DNA of 64,000 nucleotides from Flavobacteriales bacterium UBA7666 (GTDB lineage: Bacteria > Bacteroidota > Bacteroidia > Flavobacteriales_D > Crocinitomicaceae). This document shows, piece by piece, positions 24,233 through 32,243 of the stretch; the stretch's first letter is position 1, and each line of letters starts with the position of its first letter. The position numbers and the translations under genes are program-made. Below the pieces are notes generated by a model. That model ran no database searches. It was not told the DNA's origin and saw only the letters and a list, made by a program, of their open reading frames with translations. Where the stretch lies: contig DLHO01000004.1 of NCBI GenBank assembly GCA_002483265.1, positions 124,001-188,000 of the forward strand, read 5' to 3'.

Positions 24233-24790
24233 ATGATAAAAAACGATATCTACGAACTGTACCAAACAATGGAACGAGAAAACATCTTGTTATCATTTAA
24301 GGGTGTGGTTACTTCGGAATTGTTATCATCTGTTCTTTCAATTATGGAGTCTAAGATGGACTATATGGACGAGTCTCCAAAGTTGAAGAAAAAAGTTTTC
24401 AATGTTTTGGTGGAATGTCTTCAGAATTTGTATCATCACATAGATTCCAATGAAGAACAAGATCGAAACTTTACACGAATTGAGGTGAAATCTGCCTTAT
24501 TCATGATTGCGAAGAAAGACGATCATTTTGTCATTCGAACAGGAAATTACATTGATAAAGAAAGCGCCATTGATTTAGAAAAGCGTTTGGATATAATTAA
24601 TGGAATGGATAAAGAAGAATTAAAAAAATATTATCAGGAAGTGCTGAGTAACGGAACATTATCCGAGAAAGGAACAGCAGGTCTTGGTATGATTGATATT
24701 GCAAGAAAATCGGGAAACAAACTAGAGTATCAGTTTTTACCAATAAATGATGTAAATAGTTTTTTCTGCTTGAATATAAAAATTGATTAA
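24233..24790 (+). CDS. SiaB-type protein kinase (DUF6272)
   Basis: A 185-residue protein of the SiaB/DUF6272 family, a GHKL-like serine/threonine kinase of partner-switching systems. The conserved segments visible are NILLSFKGVVTSELLSSVL at the start, a histidine-kinase-like N-box region VFNVLVECLQNLYHHID near residue 60 and the ATP-lid-like GTAGLGMIDIARKSG near 145. It is followed after 7 bases by its expected partner SiaC, which it would phosphorylate. In Pseudomonas, SiaB is opposed by the phosphatase SiaA and controls the cyclase SiaD; neither is found in this window. A TATATTTG element lies at 24206-24213. Confidence 0.85.
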   Translation: MIKNDIYELYQTMERENILLSFKGVVTSELLSSVLSIMESKMDYMDESPKLKKKVFNVLVECLQNLYHHIDSNEEQDRNFTRIEVKSALFMIAKKDDHFVIRTGNYIDKESAIDLEKRLDIINGMDKEELKKYYQEVLSNGTLSEKGTAGLGMIDIARKSGNKLEYQFLPINDVNSFFCLNIKID

Positions 24791-24797
24791 TAAGAAT

Positions 24798-25181
24798 ATG
24801 GAAAATTTACACCTAGAAGGATCAGCAAAAACACCTTCGATCCATTTTGATGCCACTACTGGAAAACTTGAGTTGAAAGGTCGTTCTATTCCTGAAAACT
24901 CAGTGGAATTTTACAAACCCTTGAACGATTGGATCGATGCTTATGGAAAAGATCCGATTGGAGAAACATCTGTAGATGTTAAGTTAGAATATTTTAATAC
25001 CTCTTCTTCCAAGTGCATTTTGGACTTGTTTAAAAAACTGGAAGCTATTTCCGGTTCTAAAACAAAAGTCGTTGTGAACTGGTTCTTTGAAGAAGATGAT
25101 GAAGACATGGAAGAGGCCGGACAGGATTATCAGGCAATCATCAGTCTGCCTTTCAATATTATTGAAGTAGAAGAAATTTAA
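24798..25181 (+). CDS. SiaC-type regulatory phosphoprotein (DUF1987)
   Basis: A 127-residue protein of the SiaC/DUF1987 family, the phosphorylatable partner of SiaB kinases. The conserved phosphorylation region is LEYFNTSSSKCILDL, where the threonine corresponds to the phosphorylated Thr of Pseudomonas SiaC. The start FDATTGKLELKGRSIPENS and the acidic FEEDDEDMEE segment are typical. ATG 24798 follows the siaB stop by 7 bases. A terminator directly downstream (25186-25214) ends the pair. Its output protein in Bacteroidota is unknown. Confidence 0.88.
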   Translation: MENLHLEGSAKTPSIHFDATTGKLELKGRSIPENSVEFYKPLNDWIDAYGKDPIGETSVDVKLEYFNTSSSKCILDLFKKLEAISGSKTKVVVNWFFEEDDEDMEEAGQDYQAIISLPFNIIEVEEI

Positions 25182-25185
25182 TTCA

Positions 25186-25217
25186 AATCCCCCTCGGCTT
25201 AGCCGAAGGGGATTTTT
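25186..25217 (+). terminator. Terminator after siaBC
   Basis: AATCCCC and GGGGATT enclose TCGGC/GCCGA with a TTA loop, followed by T5. The hairpin ends only seven bases before the coaE ATG. Confidence 0.88.
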
Positions 25218-25221
25218 GCTT

Positions 25222-25797
25222 ATGCCAAAAACAATAGGAATAACCGGTGGAATTGGTTCCGGAAAGTCAATTGTATCAAAGATTGTACAGTTGATGGGAT
25301 ATCCTGTGTATTCATCTGATCAGCGTGCAAAAGAGATCATGCACGAAAATCCAACAGTAATAGCTGGTTTAAAAGAACTGTTTGGAGAAGAAGCTTATCT
25401 GAATTCAAAACTGAACCGCCCCTACATTGCAAATCAAATTTTTCAGGATGATTCCAAAAGAACAGCAATGAATCAATTGGTTCACCCTGCTGTAAGAGAA
25501 GATTTTCAAAATTGGGTGAAAAAACAAAAATCCCCACTCCTTTTTCAAGAATCCGCACTATTGTTTGAAACCGGAAATTACAAGTCTTTTGATGCGGTTA
25601 TTTTAGTAAGTGCTCCGGAAGAAATTAGAATGCAACGCGTAAAAGAGCGTGATCAACTCACAGATGAACAAGTTCGATCCAGATTTAATGCGCAAATGCC
25701 CGAAGAAGAAAAAATGAAACTGACGAAACACCTGATCCACAATGATGGAAACCAATTGTTAGTTCCACAGATCCTGAATTTATTGAAGGAGATATAA
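25222..25797 (+). CDS. coaE: Dephospho-CoA kinase
   Basis: A 191-residue P-loop kinase that phosphorylates dephospho-CoA in the last step of coenzyme A synthesis. The Walker A motif is TGGIGSGKSIVSK near residue 8, and YSSDQRAKEIM provides the conserved acidic DxxA-like region. QESALLFETG and the basic RVKERD near 140 are typical. The ATG lies only seven bases after the terminator hairpin of siaBC. A TTG two codons upstream is possible, but ATG 25222 is preferred. The gene ends one base before the converging membrane protein gene. Confidence 0.93.
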   Translation: MPKTIGITGGIGSGKSIVSKIVQLMGYPVYSSDQRAKEIMHENPTVIAGLKELFGEEAYLNSKLNRPYIANQIFQDDSKRTAMNQLVHPAVREDFQNWVKKQKSPLLFQESALLFETGNYKSFDAVILVSAPEEIRMQRVKERDQLTDEQVRSRFNAQMPEEEKMKLTKHLIHNDGNQLLVPQILNLLKEI

Positions 25798-25798
25798 T

Positions 25799-26452
25799 TT
25801 AATCTACCTCCTCGTAATCATCGAAGTGATTGTTATCCGGTCGGTCGTTCTTAATTTTGTTTTGATTCGATTCGTTCTTTCCAAAAGCCCGGCCTGAAAA
25901 AATCATACTCAAAGCATTAAACATTCTGAGCAACATGCCAATGGTGAAAAAGAACCCAACAACCTGAAAGATGAATCCAAAAATAGGAGTGTTCTCAATA
26001 TCGATGATATTTCTATAAAACCAATTAGAAATGGCATTCGCAGCAAATTCAGGTTTTAATAACAGAAAACCAAATACTGTCATTGCCAAAGCAACAATTC
26101 CAAATTCAAGTCCCATCTTAGGTTTTGGACCTTCTGTCAGACTTTTCCCCTGAATTTGAATGGACATCATTGCCTTGAACTGCATATTTTGCACTTTTCC
26201 AATAAAATACATCAGTAAAATCAGTCCAGTAGTGATCGAAGTAGCTAAATTTCCGTTGGGATTATTGGTGCAGAAAATAATTGCCACATCTGCAATGAGC
26301 AAATATTGAACAGTCTTAAAAGCAAGGCTTAAAGGATACGACATGGGGATTCCACCGCGAAGCAAGACAAATCCGAATTTTAAAATTCCCCAAATAAAGC
26401 TGAAAATCGCTAAAATGACTCCCAGTCGAAAGATTAAACTGATAAATTCCAC
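25799..26452 (-). CDS. Integral membrane protein of unknown function
   Basis: A 217-residue protein with about five hydrophobic segments (near 4-28, 47-62, 70-85, 117-132 and 155-180 of this start) and a charged Asn/Asp-rich C-terminal tail. No family is recognised. The frame is open to ATG 26521, but that start overlaps the divergent S46 peptidase promoter; the GTG at 26452, followed directly by the first hydrophobic segment (EFISLIFRLG), is more plausible. The start remains uncertain. It converges with coaE. Confidence 0.65.
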   Translation of the reverse strand: MEFISLIFRLGVILAIFSFIWGILKFGFVLLRGGIPMSYPLSLAFKTVQYLLIADVAIIFCTNNPNGNLATSITTGLILLMYFIGKVQNMQFKAMMSIQIQGKSLTEGPKPKMGLEFGIVALAMTVFGFLLLKPEFAANAISNWFYRNIIDIENTPIFGFIFQVVGFFFTIGMLLRMFNALSMIFSGRAFGKNESNQNKIKNDRPDNNHFDDYEEVD

Positions 26453-26508
26453 AAAGCAAAAATGCGAAAAAGGGTTGAATTGAACAACTTGTTTTGGCAG
26501 GGTATTGG

Positions 26509-26516
26509 TATATTTG
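26509..26516 (+). promoter_or_regulatory. -7 element of S46 peptidase gene
   Basis: TATATTTG, 15 bases before ATG 26532. Confidence 0.7.
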
Positions 26517-26531
26517 GGCAAAATTGTGAAT

Positions 26532-28652
26532 ATGAAAAATTGTTTGGTTGCTTTTATCGTGTTTATTGGCTTTGCTCTTCATGCAGAAGAGGGGATGCTC
26601 ATTCCTTCTTTACTTCAGGCTTTTGAATCTGACATGAAAGCAAAAGGAATGAAACTTTCTGCTGCAGATATCTATTCGGTAAACAATGCTTCTCTAAAAG
26701 ATGCAATCATGCATTTTGGCGGAGGTTGTACAGCAGAGCTGGTTTCAGATAAAGGATTGTTATTGACCAATCACCATTGTGGTTTGGATGCGGTTCAAAA
26801 ACATTCATCCACTGAGCACGATTACCTGAAAAATGGTTTTTGGGCAAAACAATTTAGCGATGAACTTTCAAATCCGGGACTTACTGCTACACGAATCGTC
26901 CGTATTGAAGATGTGACCGAAGCAATGATGTTTGGAATTCAAGGCTTAGAAGATGGAAATAAGATCTCAGAAGTTCTAAGACGAAACATGAAAAAGCTCA
27001 TCGAAGATGCTACAAGAGGAACACATTATCAAGGAGATGTTCAGGCTTTTGATTACGGAAACAGTTTTTACCTGATGGTGAAAGAAGTATTTACAGATGT
27101 GCGTTTGGTTGGAGCTCCTCCAAGTTCCATCGGAAAGTTTGGCGGTGATACAGACAATTGGGTTTGGCCAAGACATACAGGTGATTTTTCAGTTTTCCGT
27201 GTTTATGCAGGAAAAGACAATAAGCCTGCGGATTACAATGTGGAAAACGTTCCTTATGCTCCGATCAAACATTTGAAAATTGCTTTCAACGATCGAAAAA
27301 AAGGCGATTTCACAATGGTTTACGGTTTCCCGGGTCAAACAGAGCAACACTTAACTTCCGGTAACCTGAAATATTATATTGAGAAACAACGTCCGATGGA
27401 AATTGATATGCGCACCAAAAGTTTGGGTGTAATCAATGAAGCCATGACGAAATCTGATTTAACACGAATTCAATACATGGCAAAACAAGCACGTATTGCA
27501 AATGCCTGGAAAAAGTACATTGGTCAGATCGATGGATTAAAACAATTGGATGCTGTTTCATTAAAGAAGAAATTTGAAGCGGAATACATAGCAAAAGCAA
27601 ATTCGAAAGAGGAATGGAACAGATATGCTCCGTTAATTGACCGAATGAACAAATTGGTTGAAGAGAAGGGAGTTTATGAATTCAATTACACCCTATTTGT
27701 AGAATACTTATTTGTAGGTCCGGAATATTTCCGCTTAGCAAGAGGAATGGAAGATTTGGAGCGCAATTATGGGAAGTACCGCGCAAACAATGAATTGGAT
27801 GCGAAAATTAAGAACATGATAAAAGGTGCTGACGGATTCTTTAAAAATTACGACGTAAATGTGGATAAGGGAATCTTTGATGTGCTTACACCGGCGTTCA
27901 GGAATTATCTGGATAAGCGATTTGTGGTTCCATCTCTAAGTACTCCAAAATTGACGGAAGCTGTTTATTCCAAATCGATTTTTGTAAACAAAGAAAAATA
28001 CGTGGCATTCCTGAGTAAGTTGACTGAGAAGTCCTTCACAAAACTGGCAAAAGATCCGGGATACAAATTATTTGTAGAGAGTTTCTCCTTAATGCGCGAT
28101 GAGATTGCAGCTGGGTCGAACGATTACAATGTTGAAATGGATGCCTTATTGAAAGACTTTGTAGAAGGAAAATTGAAAATGTTCCCTGACGGAAAAAACT
28201 GGCCGGATGCAAATTCAACGTTGCGAATCACTTATGGTTTGTTGGAAGGTTCTGCTCCGGTCGACGGAATGGCTTATACCGAGCATACAACATTGAAAGG
28301 AATGGTTGACAAATACAATACGGGAAATCCGGACTTTGATCTGGATCAGCGAATGGTTGATTTGTACAATTCGAAGAATTATGGGAATTATTCCCAAAAT
28401 GGAGAGCTTTGGGTTTGTTTTACAGGTTCAAATCACACTACCGGTGGGAATTCGGGATCACCCGTTTTAGATGCGAATGGAAATCTAATGGGCTTGAATT
28501 TCGACAGAAGCTGGGAAAGTACAATGAGTGACTTCTACTTCGATCCGAATCGCTGCAGAAACATTGTAGTAGATATTCGCTACGTGATGTGGGTAATGGA
28601 TGTTTATTGCGGCGCAAAGAATCTGGTAGACGAAATGGTATTGGTTAAATAG
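26532..28652 (+). CDS. S46 family dipeptidyl-peptidase, DPP11 type
   Basis: A 706-residue periplasmic serine peptidase that removes N-terminal dipeptides. A signal peptide covers residues 1-18. The catalytic histidine is in LLTNHHCG (His82), the aspartate in RHTGDFSVFRVY and the nucleophile in GGNSGSP (Ser641). The residue 18 positions after the nucleophile is Arg (NFDR, residue 659); in characterised S46 enzymes Arg here selects acidic P1 residues (DPP11), whereas Gly gives DPP7 specificity. A TATATTTG element at 26509-26516 supports ATG 26532 over the TTG at 26505. A terminator follows at 28702. Confidence 0.92.
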   Translation: MKNCLVAFIVFIGFALHAEEGMLIPSLLQAFESDMKAKGMKLSAADIYSVNNASLKDAIMHFGGGCTAELVSDKGLLLTNHHCGLDAVQKHSSTEHDYLKNGFWAKQFSDELSNPGLTATRIVRIEDVTEAMMFGIQGLEDGNKISEVLRRNMKKLIEDATRGTHYQGDVQAFDYGNSFYLMVKEVFTDVRLVGAPPSSIGKFGGDTDNWVWPRHTGDFSVFRVYAGKDNKPADYNVENVPYAPIKHLKIAFNDRKKGDFTMVYGFPGQTEQHLTSGNLKYYIEKQRPMEIDMRTKSLGVINEAMTKSDLTRIQYMAKQARIANAWKKYIGQIDGLKQLDAVSLKKKFEAEYIAKANSKEEWNRYAPLIDRMNKLVEEKGVYEFNYTLFVEYLFVGPEYFRLARGMEDLERNYGKYRANNELDAKIKNMIKGADGFFKNYDVNVDKGIFDVLTPAFRNYLDKRFVVPSLSTPKLTEAVYSKSIFVNKEKYVAFLSKLTEKSFTKLAKDPGYKLFVESFSLMRDEIAAGSNDYNVEMDALLKDFVEGKLKMFPDGKNWPDANSTLRITYGLLEGSAPVDGMAYTEHTTLKGMVDKYNTGNPDFDLDQRMVDLYNSKNYGNYSQNGELWVCFTGSNHTTGGNSGSPVLDANGNLMGLNFDRSWESTMSDFYFDPNRCRNIVVDIRYVMWVMDVYCGAKNLVDEMVLVK

Positions 28653-28693
28653 ACATTAGGATATTAAGACATCAGGATATTAGGACTTGAAAT
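28653..28693. repeat. Family D word repeat, reversed, after S46 gene
   Basis: GACATTAGGATATTAAGACA and TCAGGATATTAGGACTT are the reverse complement of the family D words. Confidence 0.55.
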
Positions 28694-28701
28694 ATGAGTT
28701 C

Positions 28702-28735
28702 AAAAAAAGCCTTTGGATTTCCAAAGGCTTTTTTT
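28702..28735. terminator. Terminator after S46 peptidase gene
   Basis: AAAAAAAGCCTTTGGA and TCCAAAGGCTTTTTTT form a long perfect stem. It lies between converging genes, with A and T runs on both sides, so it can work in both directions. Confidence 0.92.
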
Positions 28736-28759
28736 ATTAAATGAATCCAAGTCTTTATA

Positions 28760-29692
28760 TCACCTGATTAAATGTAAAACACCATCTTTAGAAAAAGGGG
28801 CGCTATTTGAATCAATTCCGAAAACTTTCCAAAAGTAGACTCCATCAGGTGCTTTTTCATTATTTTTTGTTGTTCCGTCCCAATTGATTTCTAAATCTGT
28901 TGTTTCATAAACCAGATTTCCCCACCGATTGGTAATAATGGTGGTCATTGACTGAACTTTTCCTGAACTGATGGGAATAAAGGTGTCATTGTAACCATCA
29001 TTATTGGGTGTGAAAATATTACCAATTACTAGTACGGGATTGAGATTTGTGATGCTAATATCATCGATTCCCATTCTTAGTGTGCCATCTAAAGAGTAGT
29101 CACCATAGTTGGGATCATCATCCAAAGGCATAAATTTTATAACATGCGCAGTTGCGGTTGCTGTAAAGGTTACCTCACGGTATTCCCAATTCAACTGAAA
29201 TGAATTTGGGGGTAAGTGACTGATACTCGGAGCTGTTATTCCTATTAAAGTGGTATCCATATATACAGCCCAGGAACCGGAGGTGTCTAATCCGTTTAGT
29301 TGTTTGACATTTGCCTGATAGAATGAAATAGTATAGGTCGAATCAACTTTGAAATAACCCACTTCCTGTTGAATACCTTCGTGATAAGCACTAAGCGGAT
29401 GAGTCATATGCAGCCCCGTCATAAAAGTTTTCCCCGAATGTGGATTTCCCCTCAACCCGTAATAAGTACCATATGCCGGCGAAGAAGTCGGATAAGTAGA
29501 TACTAAATCAGGAGTGTCATTTCCCGTAACATCAGTTAGGCAAACAGGATCATCTTTATCAACGGCAAACCAGCCCGGGGCAAGCTGAGATTTATCGGTA
29601 ACTATTCCCTCCAGACCTCCATTTTTGAAAAATTGAGAAAAGGTAACGGGATGTAAAGCAACGAATAAAGCTAAAATGAATAGGGGTTTCAT
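28760..29692 (-). CDS. Secreted protein with type B type IX sorting domain
   Basis: A 310-residue secreted protein. The N-terminal signal peptide (MKPLFILALFVALHPVTFSQ) starts at ATG 29692; a longer frame to 29725 is less likely. Residues 20-215 are a beta-sandwich-like domain of unknown function, with the pattern of a carbohydrate-binding or adhesion module. Residues 220-310 match the gliding-motility-associated C-terminal domain (GNIFTPNNDGYNDTFIP, NRWGNLVYET, NWDGTTKN, PDGVYFWKV), the sorting signal for SprF-dependent type IX secretion. It is thus a likely substrate of the Gld machinery encoded further on. Confidence 0.9.
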   Translation of the reverse strand: MKPLFILALFVALHPVTFSQFFKNGGLEGIVTDKSQLAPGWFAVDKDDPVCLTDVTGNDTPDLVSTYPTSSPAYGTYYGLRGNPHSGKTFMTGLHMTHPLSAYHEGIQQEVGYFKVDSTYTISFYQANVKQLNGLDTSGSWAVYMDTTLIGITAPSISHLPPNSFQLNWEYREVTFTATATAHVIKFMPLDDDPNYGDYSLDGTLRMGIDDISITNLNPVLVIGNIFTPNNDGYNDTFIPISSGKVQSMTTIITNRWGNLVYETTDLEINWDGTTKNNEKAPDGVYFWKVFGIDSNSAPFSKDGVLHLIR

Positions 29693-29704
29693 GTTAGAAG
29701 TGTT

Positions 29705-29743
29705 AATTGTGAGACGAGAATCCATTGATCTTGTCTCACAATT
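29705..29743. promoter_or_regulatory. 11-bp inverted repeat before type IX cargo gene
   Basis: AATTGTGAGAC and GTCTCACAATT are exact reverse complements separated by 17 bases. The element lies between gldC and the cargo gene start (29692). No T run follows, so an operator or leader hairpin is as likely as a terminator. Confidence 0.5.
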
Positions 29744-29753
29744 TAATGAATTT

Positions 29754-30104
29754 TTATTTCTCAGGCAGAATATCCATCTTCTCTGCGAAGTGGTAACAAT
29801 AATCTCTCAAATCTTCAGCAATCAGGTTTTCTCCTGTTGCCTTCTCAAACGTATCTGCCATAGTTAGCAAAGTTTGATGAAAAAACTGTTTCATTTCCTC
29901 CACAGACATGTCTTTTGTCCAAAGGTCAATTTTCATTGTGTTACTATCTTCCGGATTCCATAAGGAAAGCATCATTGCTTTTGCCGGCGCATTTGTAATT
30001 CCGCCGTCGTCAGCAGACCAATGCATTTCTAAAGGTAAGTTGTTTGCGTTAAGCCCAATTTGTACATTTATTGAAGATCGTTTGTTTACTATTTCTTCTT
30101 CCAT
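29754..30104 (-). CDS. gldC: Gliding motility protein GldC
   Basis: A 116-residue protein matching GldC of Flavobacterium in size and pattern (INVQIGLNANNLPLEMHWSA, KIDLWTKDMSVEEMK). GldC is a cytoplasmic helper that increases gliding efficiency; its molecular role is not known. The frame is open to 30140, but the -7 element TAATTTTG (30128-30135) lies inside it, so ATG 30104 (MEEEIVNKR) is chosen. gldB lies just upstream on the same strand, the order known from F. johnsoniae. Confidence 0.9.
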   Translation of the reverse strand: MEEEIVNKRSSINVQIGLNANNLPLEMHWSADDGGITNAPAKAMMLSLWNPEDSNTMKIDLWTKDMSVEEMKQFFHQTLLTMADTFEKATGENLIAEDLRDYCYHFAEKMDILPEK

Positions 30105-30127
30105 TTTTCTGTTGTTATGAATATTTG

Positions 30128-30135
30128 CAAAATTA
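30128..30135 (-). promoter_or_regulatory. -7 element of gldC
   Basis: TAATTTTG on the minus strand, 23 bases before ATG 30104; suggests gldC can be transcribed apart from gldB. Confidence 0.6.
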
Positions 30136-30200
30136 GTCATCAGGGAACAAAGTTGTATATCAAATCAAACTTTCTACCACTATTCGCTATTGCCTGATCA

Positions 30201-31226
30201 CTAATCGTCTATTTCGTACTCTGATAATAATTCGTTGTATGGTTTGTCCATCAATTGCTGCAAAGTTACATCATATTGTTCCATGTAGCTGCACACAATG
30301 CGATATCCTAAAAATTGACCCAAACGGTCTGGCCCCTTCTGTGGAAGTCCCGAAGTAAATGGCGCTTCCTGCAAAAATGCGGCCTGATCCTTTTCGCTTT
30401 TGACAAACAGCATGTTGTGTTTTACAATGTATTCCCAAAAAGCACGCTCATTTTTTAAAGCCCAGTCATAATCAGTAGCATTATATCTTAAAAGAATACG
30501 CTCTTCCTGTTCCGGTAAGGCAGCTTTTGTGAGATAGAGTATTTTTCCCCATTGCACCATTGCTTCAATATTATTCATATCCTTTCCAGGTTCACAAATA
30601 TGGGTCAAAACCCACGCACAAATGGCATCTCGTTCAAGGTATTCTGGCTCCATTGCTTCTTTGATCCATTCATAGAAAACATCATTGGGAAGTTCCTTTA
30701 TAACGTCTGTTTTAGCTCCCAAATAACGCTCCATACCAACTCCGATTTCATTCTCCGTACAATACATACTCGAAGAAAAGAAGGAATTCATGAAAAGAAT
30801 TGTTTTGGGAAGTTTGGCATTGGGTAAATGCGCATGAATTCGCTTGAAACCATCTTCTATAATCTTCTTCGAGTTATTTGTATTTGGAAATTTCTCATCA
30901 ATCCGTTTGGATAAGCGCTTGTAATAAGGGTTATGCGTAAAATCTACCCAGTTTGCCTGAAAAGCAGTGTCTTTTGGAAGCCCGGTTTTGTAACAATAAT
31001 AGAATTGATAATCAATAATCTCCGGAAATTCTTGAGACAATTCAAAAATTTCAGTGCCCAATTGTTCTTCCGGAGTATGGGTAATAATGCTGTCTAAAGG
31101 AACACGATCCAGCTTATATTTACTGGTTGAAATATCTACATTCAGTAAATTATCCGAGCAGGATTGCACAATAAGCAACGCCAATAAGGCCAGAGAAAGC
31201 AATCCGATTTTTTGTATAAATTTCAT
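30201..31226 (-). CDS. gldB: Gliding motility lipoprotein GldB
   Basis: A 341-residue lipoprotein matching GldB, which is required for gliding in Flavobacterium. The lipobox is VQSC near residue 23. Conserved patterns include FELSQEFPEIIDYQFYY, WVDFTHNPYYKRL and GPDRLGQFLGYRIVCSYM near the C-terminus. GldB and GldC are related to a DUF2268-like fold at the C-terminal part; the function is unknown. A TATTTTTG element at 31233-31240 lies seven bases from the ATG, so the mRNA would be nearly leaderless. The nadE-gldB-gldC neighbourhood is known from Flavobacterium; here a barrel gene has come between nadE and gldB. Confidence 0.9.
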   Translation of the reverse strand: MKFIQKIGLLSLALLALLIVQSCSDNLLNVDISTSKYKLDRVPLDSIITHTPEEQLGTEIFELSQEFPEIIDYQFYYCYKTGLPKDTAFQANWVDFTHNPYYKRLSKRIDEKFPNTNNSKKIIEDGFKRIHAHLPNAKLPKTILFMNSFFSSSMYCTENEIGVGMERYLGAKTDVIKELPNDVFYEWIKEAMEPEYLERDAICAWVLTHICEPGKDMNNIEAMVQWGKILYLTKAALPEQEERILLRYNATDYDWALKNERAFWEYIVKHNMLFVKSEKDQAAFLQEAPFTSGLPQKGPDRLGQFLGYRIVCSYMEQYDVTLQQLMDKPYNELLSEYEIDD

Positions 31227-31232
31227 ATTGGT

Positions 31233-31240
31233 CAAAAATA
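31233..31240 (-). promoter_or_regulatory. -7 element of gldB
   Basis: TATTTTTG on the minus strand, six bases before ATG 31226. Confidence 0.65.
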
Positions 31241-31266
31241 ATCATTCTAGTCTCAATGAAAGAAAC

Positions 31267-31274
31267 TATATTTG
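31267..31274 (+). promoter_or_regulatory. -7 element of barrel gene upstream of nadE
   Basis: TATATTTG, 19 bases before the ATG, back to back with the gldB element. Confidence 0.7.
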
Positions 31275-31293
31275 GTTCACTTTTATATAACTT

Positions 31294-32163
31294 ATGAAAA
31301 GATTAATAGTAACATGTTTAGCTGTAAGTATTTCAGCTTCAATCTTCGCTCAGGACAAACCGGCTGGAGCAGATAAAAAAGTAAATATGGGTCTTGCTTA
31401 TCAGTTAGGCTTGAACTTCACTAAACCGGGAACCACAGCGATTGATAAAGATGGTGTTGGTGTTCAAAATGCCTTTGGGTTGAATATCAATTTCAATTTC
31501 AATGAAAATATTGGTTTTGCTACAGGTGTAGAGTTTGATTTTGAATCTTACAAATTGACTGTAAATGCAATTAACGGAAATACCTACTATTACTATAGTG
31601 ATAGAACAATCATTCAGGAGGAGGATGTGAAAGATCCTAATACGGATGATGTATTTCAATTGACAGGAAGAAAGTATAAAAATATCTATGCAACAATTCC
31701 AACCATGTTGATGTTCAGAACGAATGCTTTGGGTGATTTCCGTTACTATGGGAAATTCGGAGCGAGAACAAGTTTCTTGGTGAAATCAACTAAAACAGAT
31801 CAAGGAAATATTTTCGGAGGCGGAGCAAATGGAACAAGCATTGATGCAATTGAGTTAGGATCAACAGTTTACCCGTCAACAACTTCTGAAATGGAAGGAA
31901 TGAAAACACCTTATGGAAATGACGTAAGTATTATCCGTTGTTCATTAGGTTTGGCAGGTGGTGCTCAGTGGAACTTTACAGGAAACACCATGTTGTTTGC
32001 TGAATTAGGTTTCTACTACGGTTTAACACCAATCAATATTGAAGGAAGTGGTAAAAACAAAACATTATTCAATAGAAATCCGGGAGCTCCGGGTTCAAGT
32101 GATTATTTCGGTTTGAAAACTACTCAAACTCAGTTTTGTTTGAAAATTGGTATTTTGTTCTAA
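31294..32163 (+). CDS. Outer membrane beta-barrel protein
   Basis: A 289-residue protein with a signal peptide (residues 1-20, cut after IFA-Q). The mature part shows amphipathic strands of an OMP_b-brl type barrel (FGLNINFNFNENIGFATGVE, FYGKFGARTSFLVK, MLFAELGFYYGLTP) and ends in a terminal phenylalanine (KIGILF). It resembles PorT-like barrels in general form, but the specific identity is not claimed. It is divergent from gldB and upstream of nadE, with a strong terminator between. A TATATTTG element lies at 31267-31274. Confidence 0.8.
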   Translation: MKRLIVTCLAVSISASIFAQDKPAGADKKVNMGLAYQLGLNFTKPGTTAIDKDGVGVQNAFGLNINFNFNENIGFATGVEFDFESYKLTVNAINGNTYYYYSDRTIIQEEDVKDPNTDDVFQLTGRKYKNIYATIPTMLMFRTNALGDFRYYGKFGARTSFLVKSTKTDQGNIFGGGANGTSIDAIELGSTVYPSTTSEMEGMKTPYGNDVSIIRCSLGLAGGAQWNFTGNTMLFAELGFYYGLTPINIEGSGKNKTLFNRNPGAPGSSDYFGLKTTQTQFCLKIGILF

Positions 32164-32187
32164 ATAATACGGAATTAGTTCTTATAA

Positions 32188-32227
32188 ATCCCGTCTTGGC
32201 TCAGCCAAGACGGGATTTTTTTTTATT
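32188..32227 (+). terminator. Terminator between barrel gene and nadE
   Basis: ATCCCGTCTTGGC, loop TCA, GCCAAGACGGGAT: a 13-bp perfect stem followed by a long T run. Confidence 0.93.
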
Positions 32228-32243
32228 TTTACTATCGAGATTT

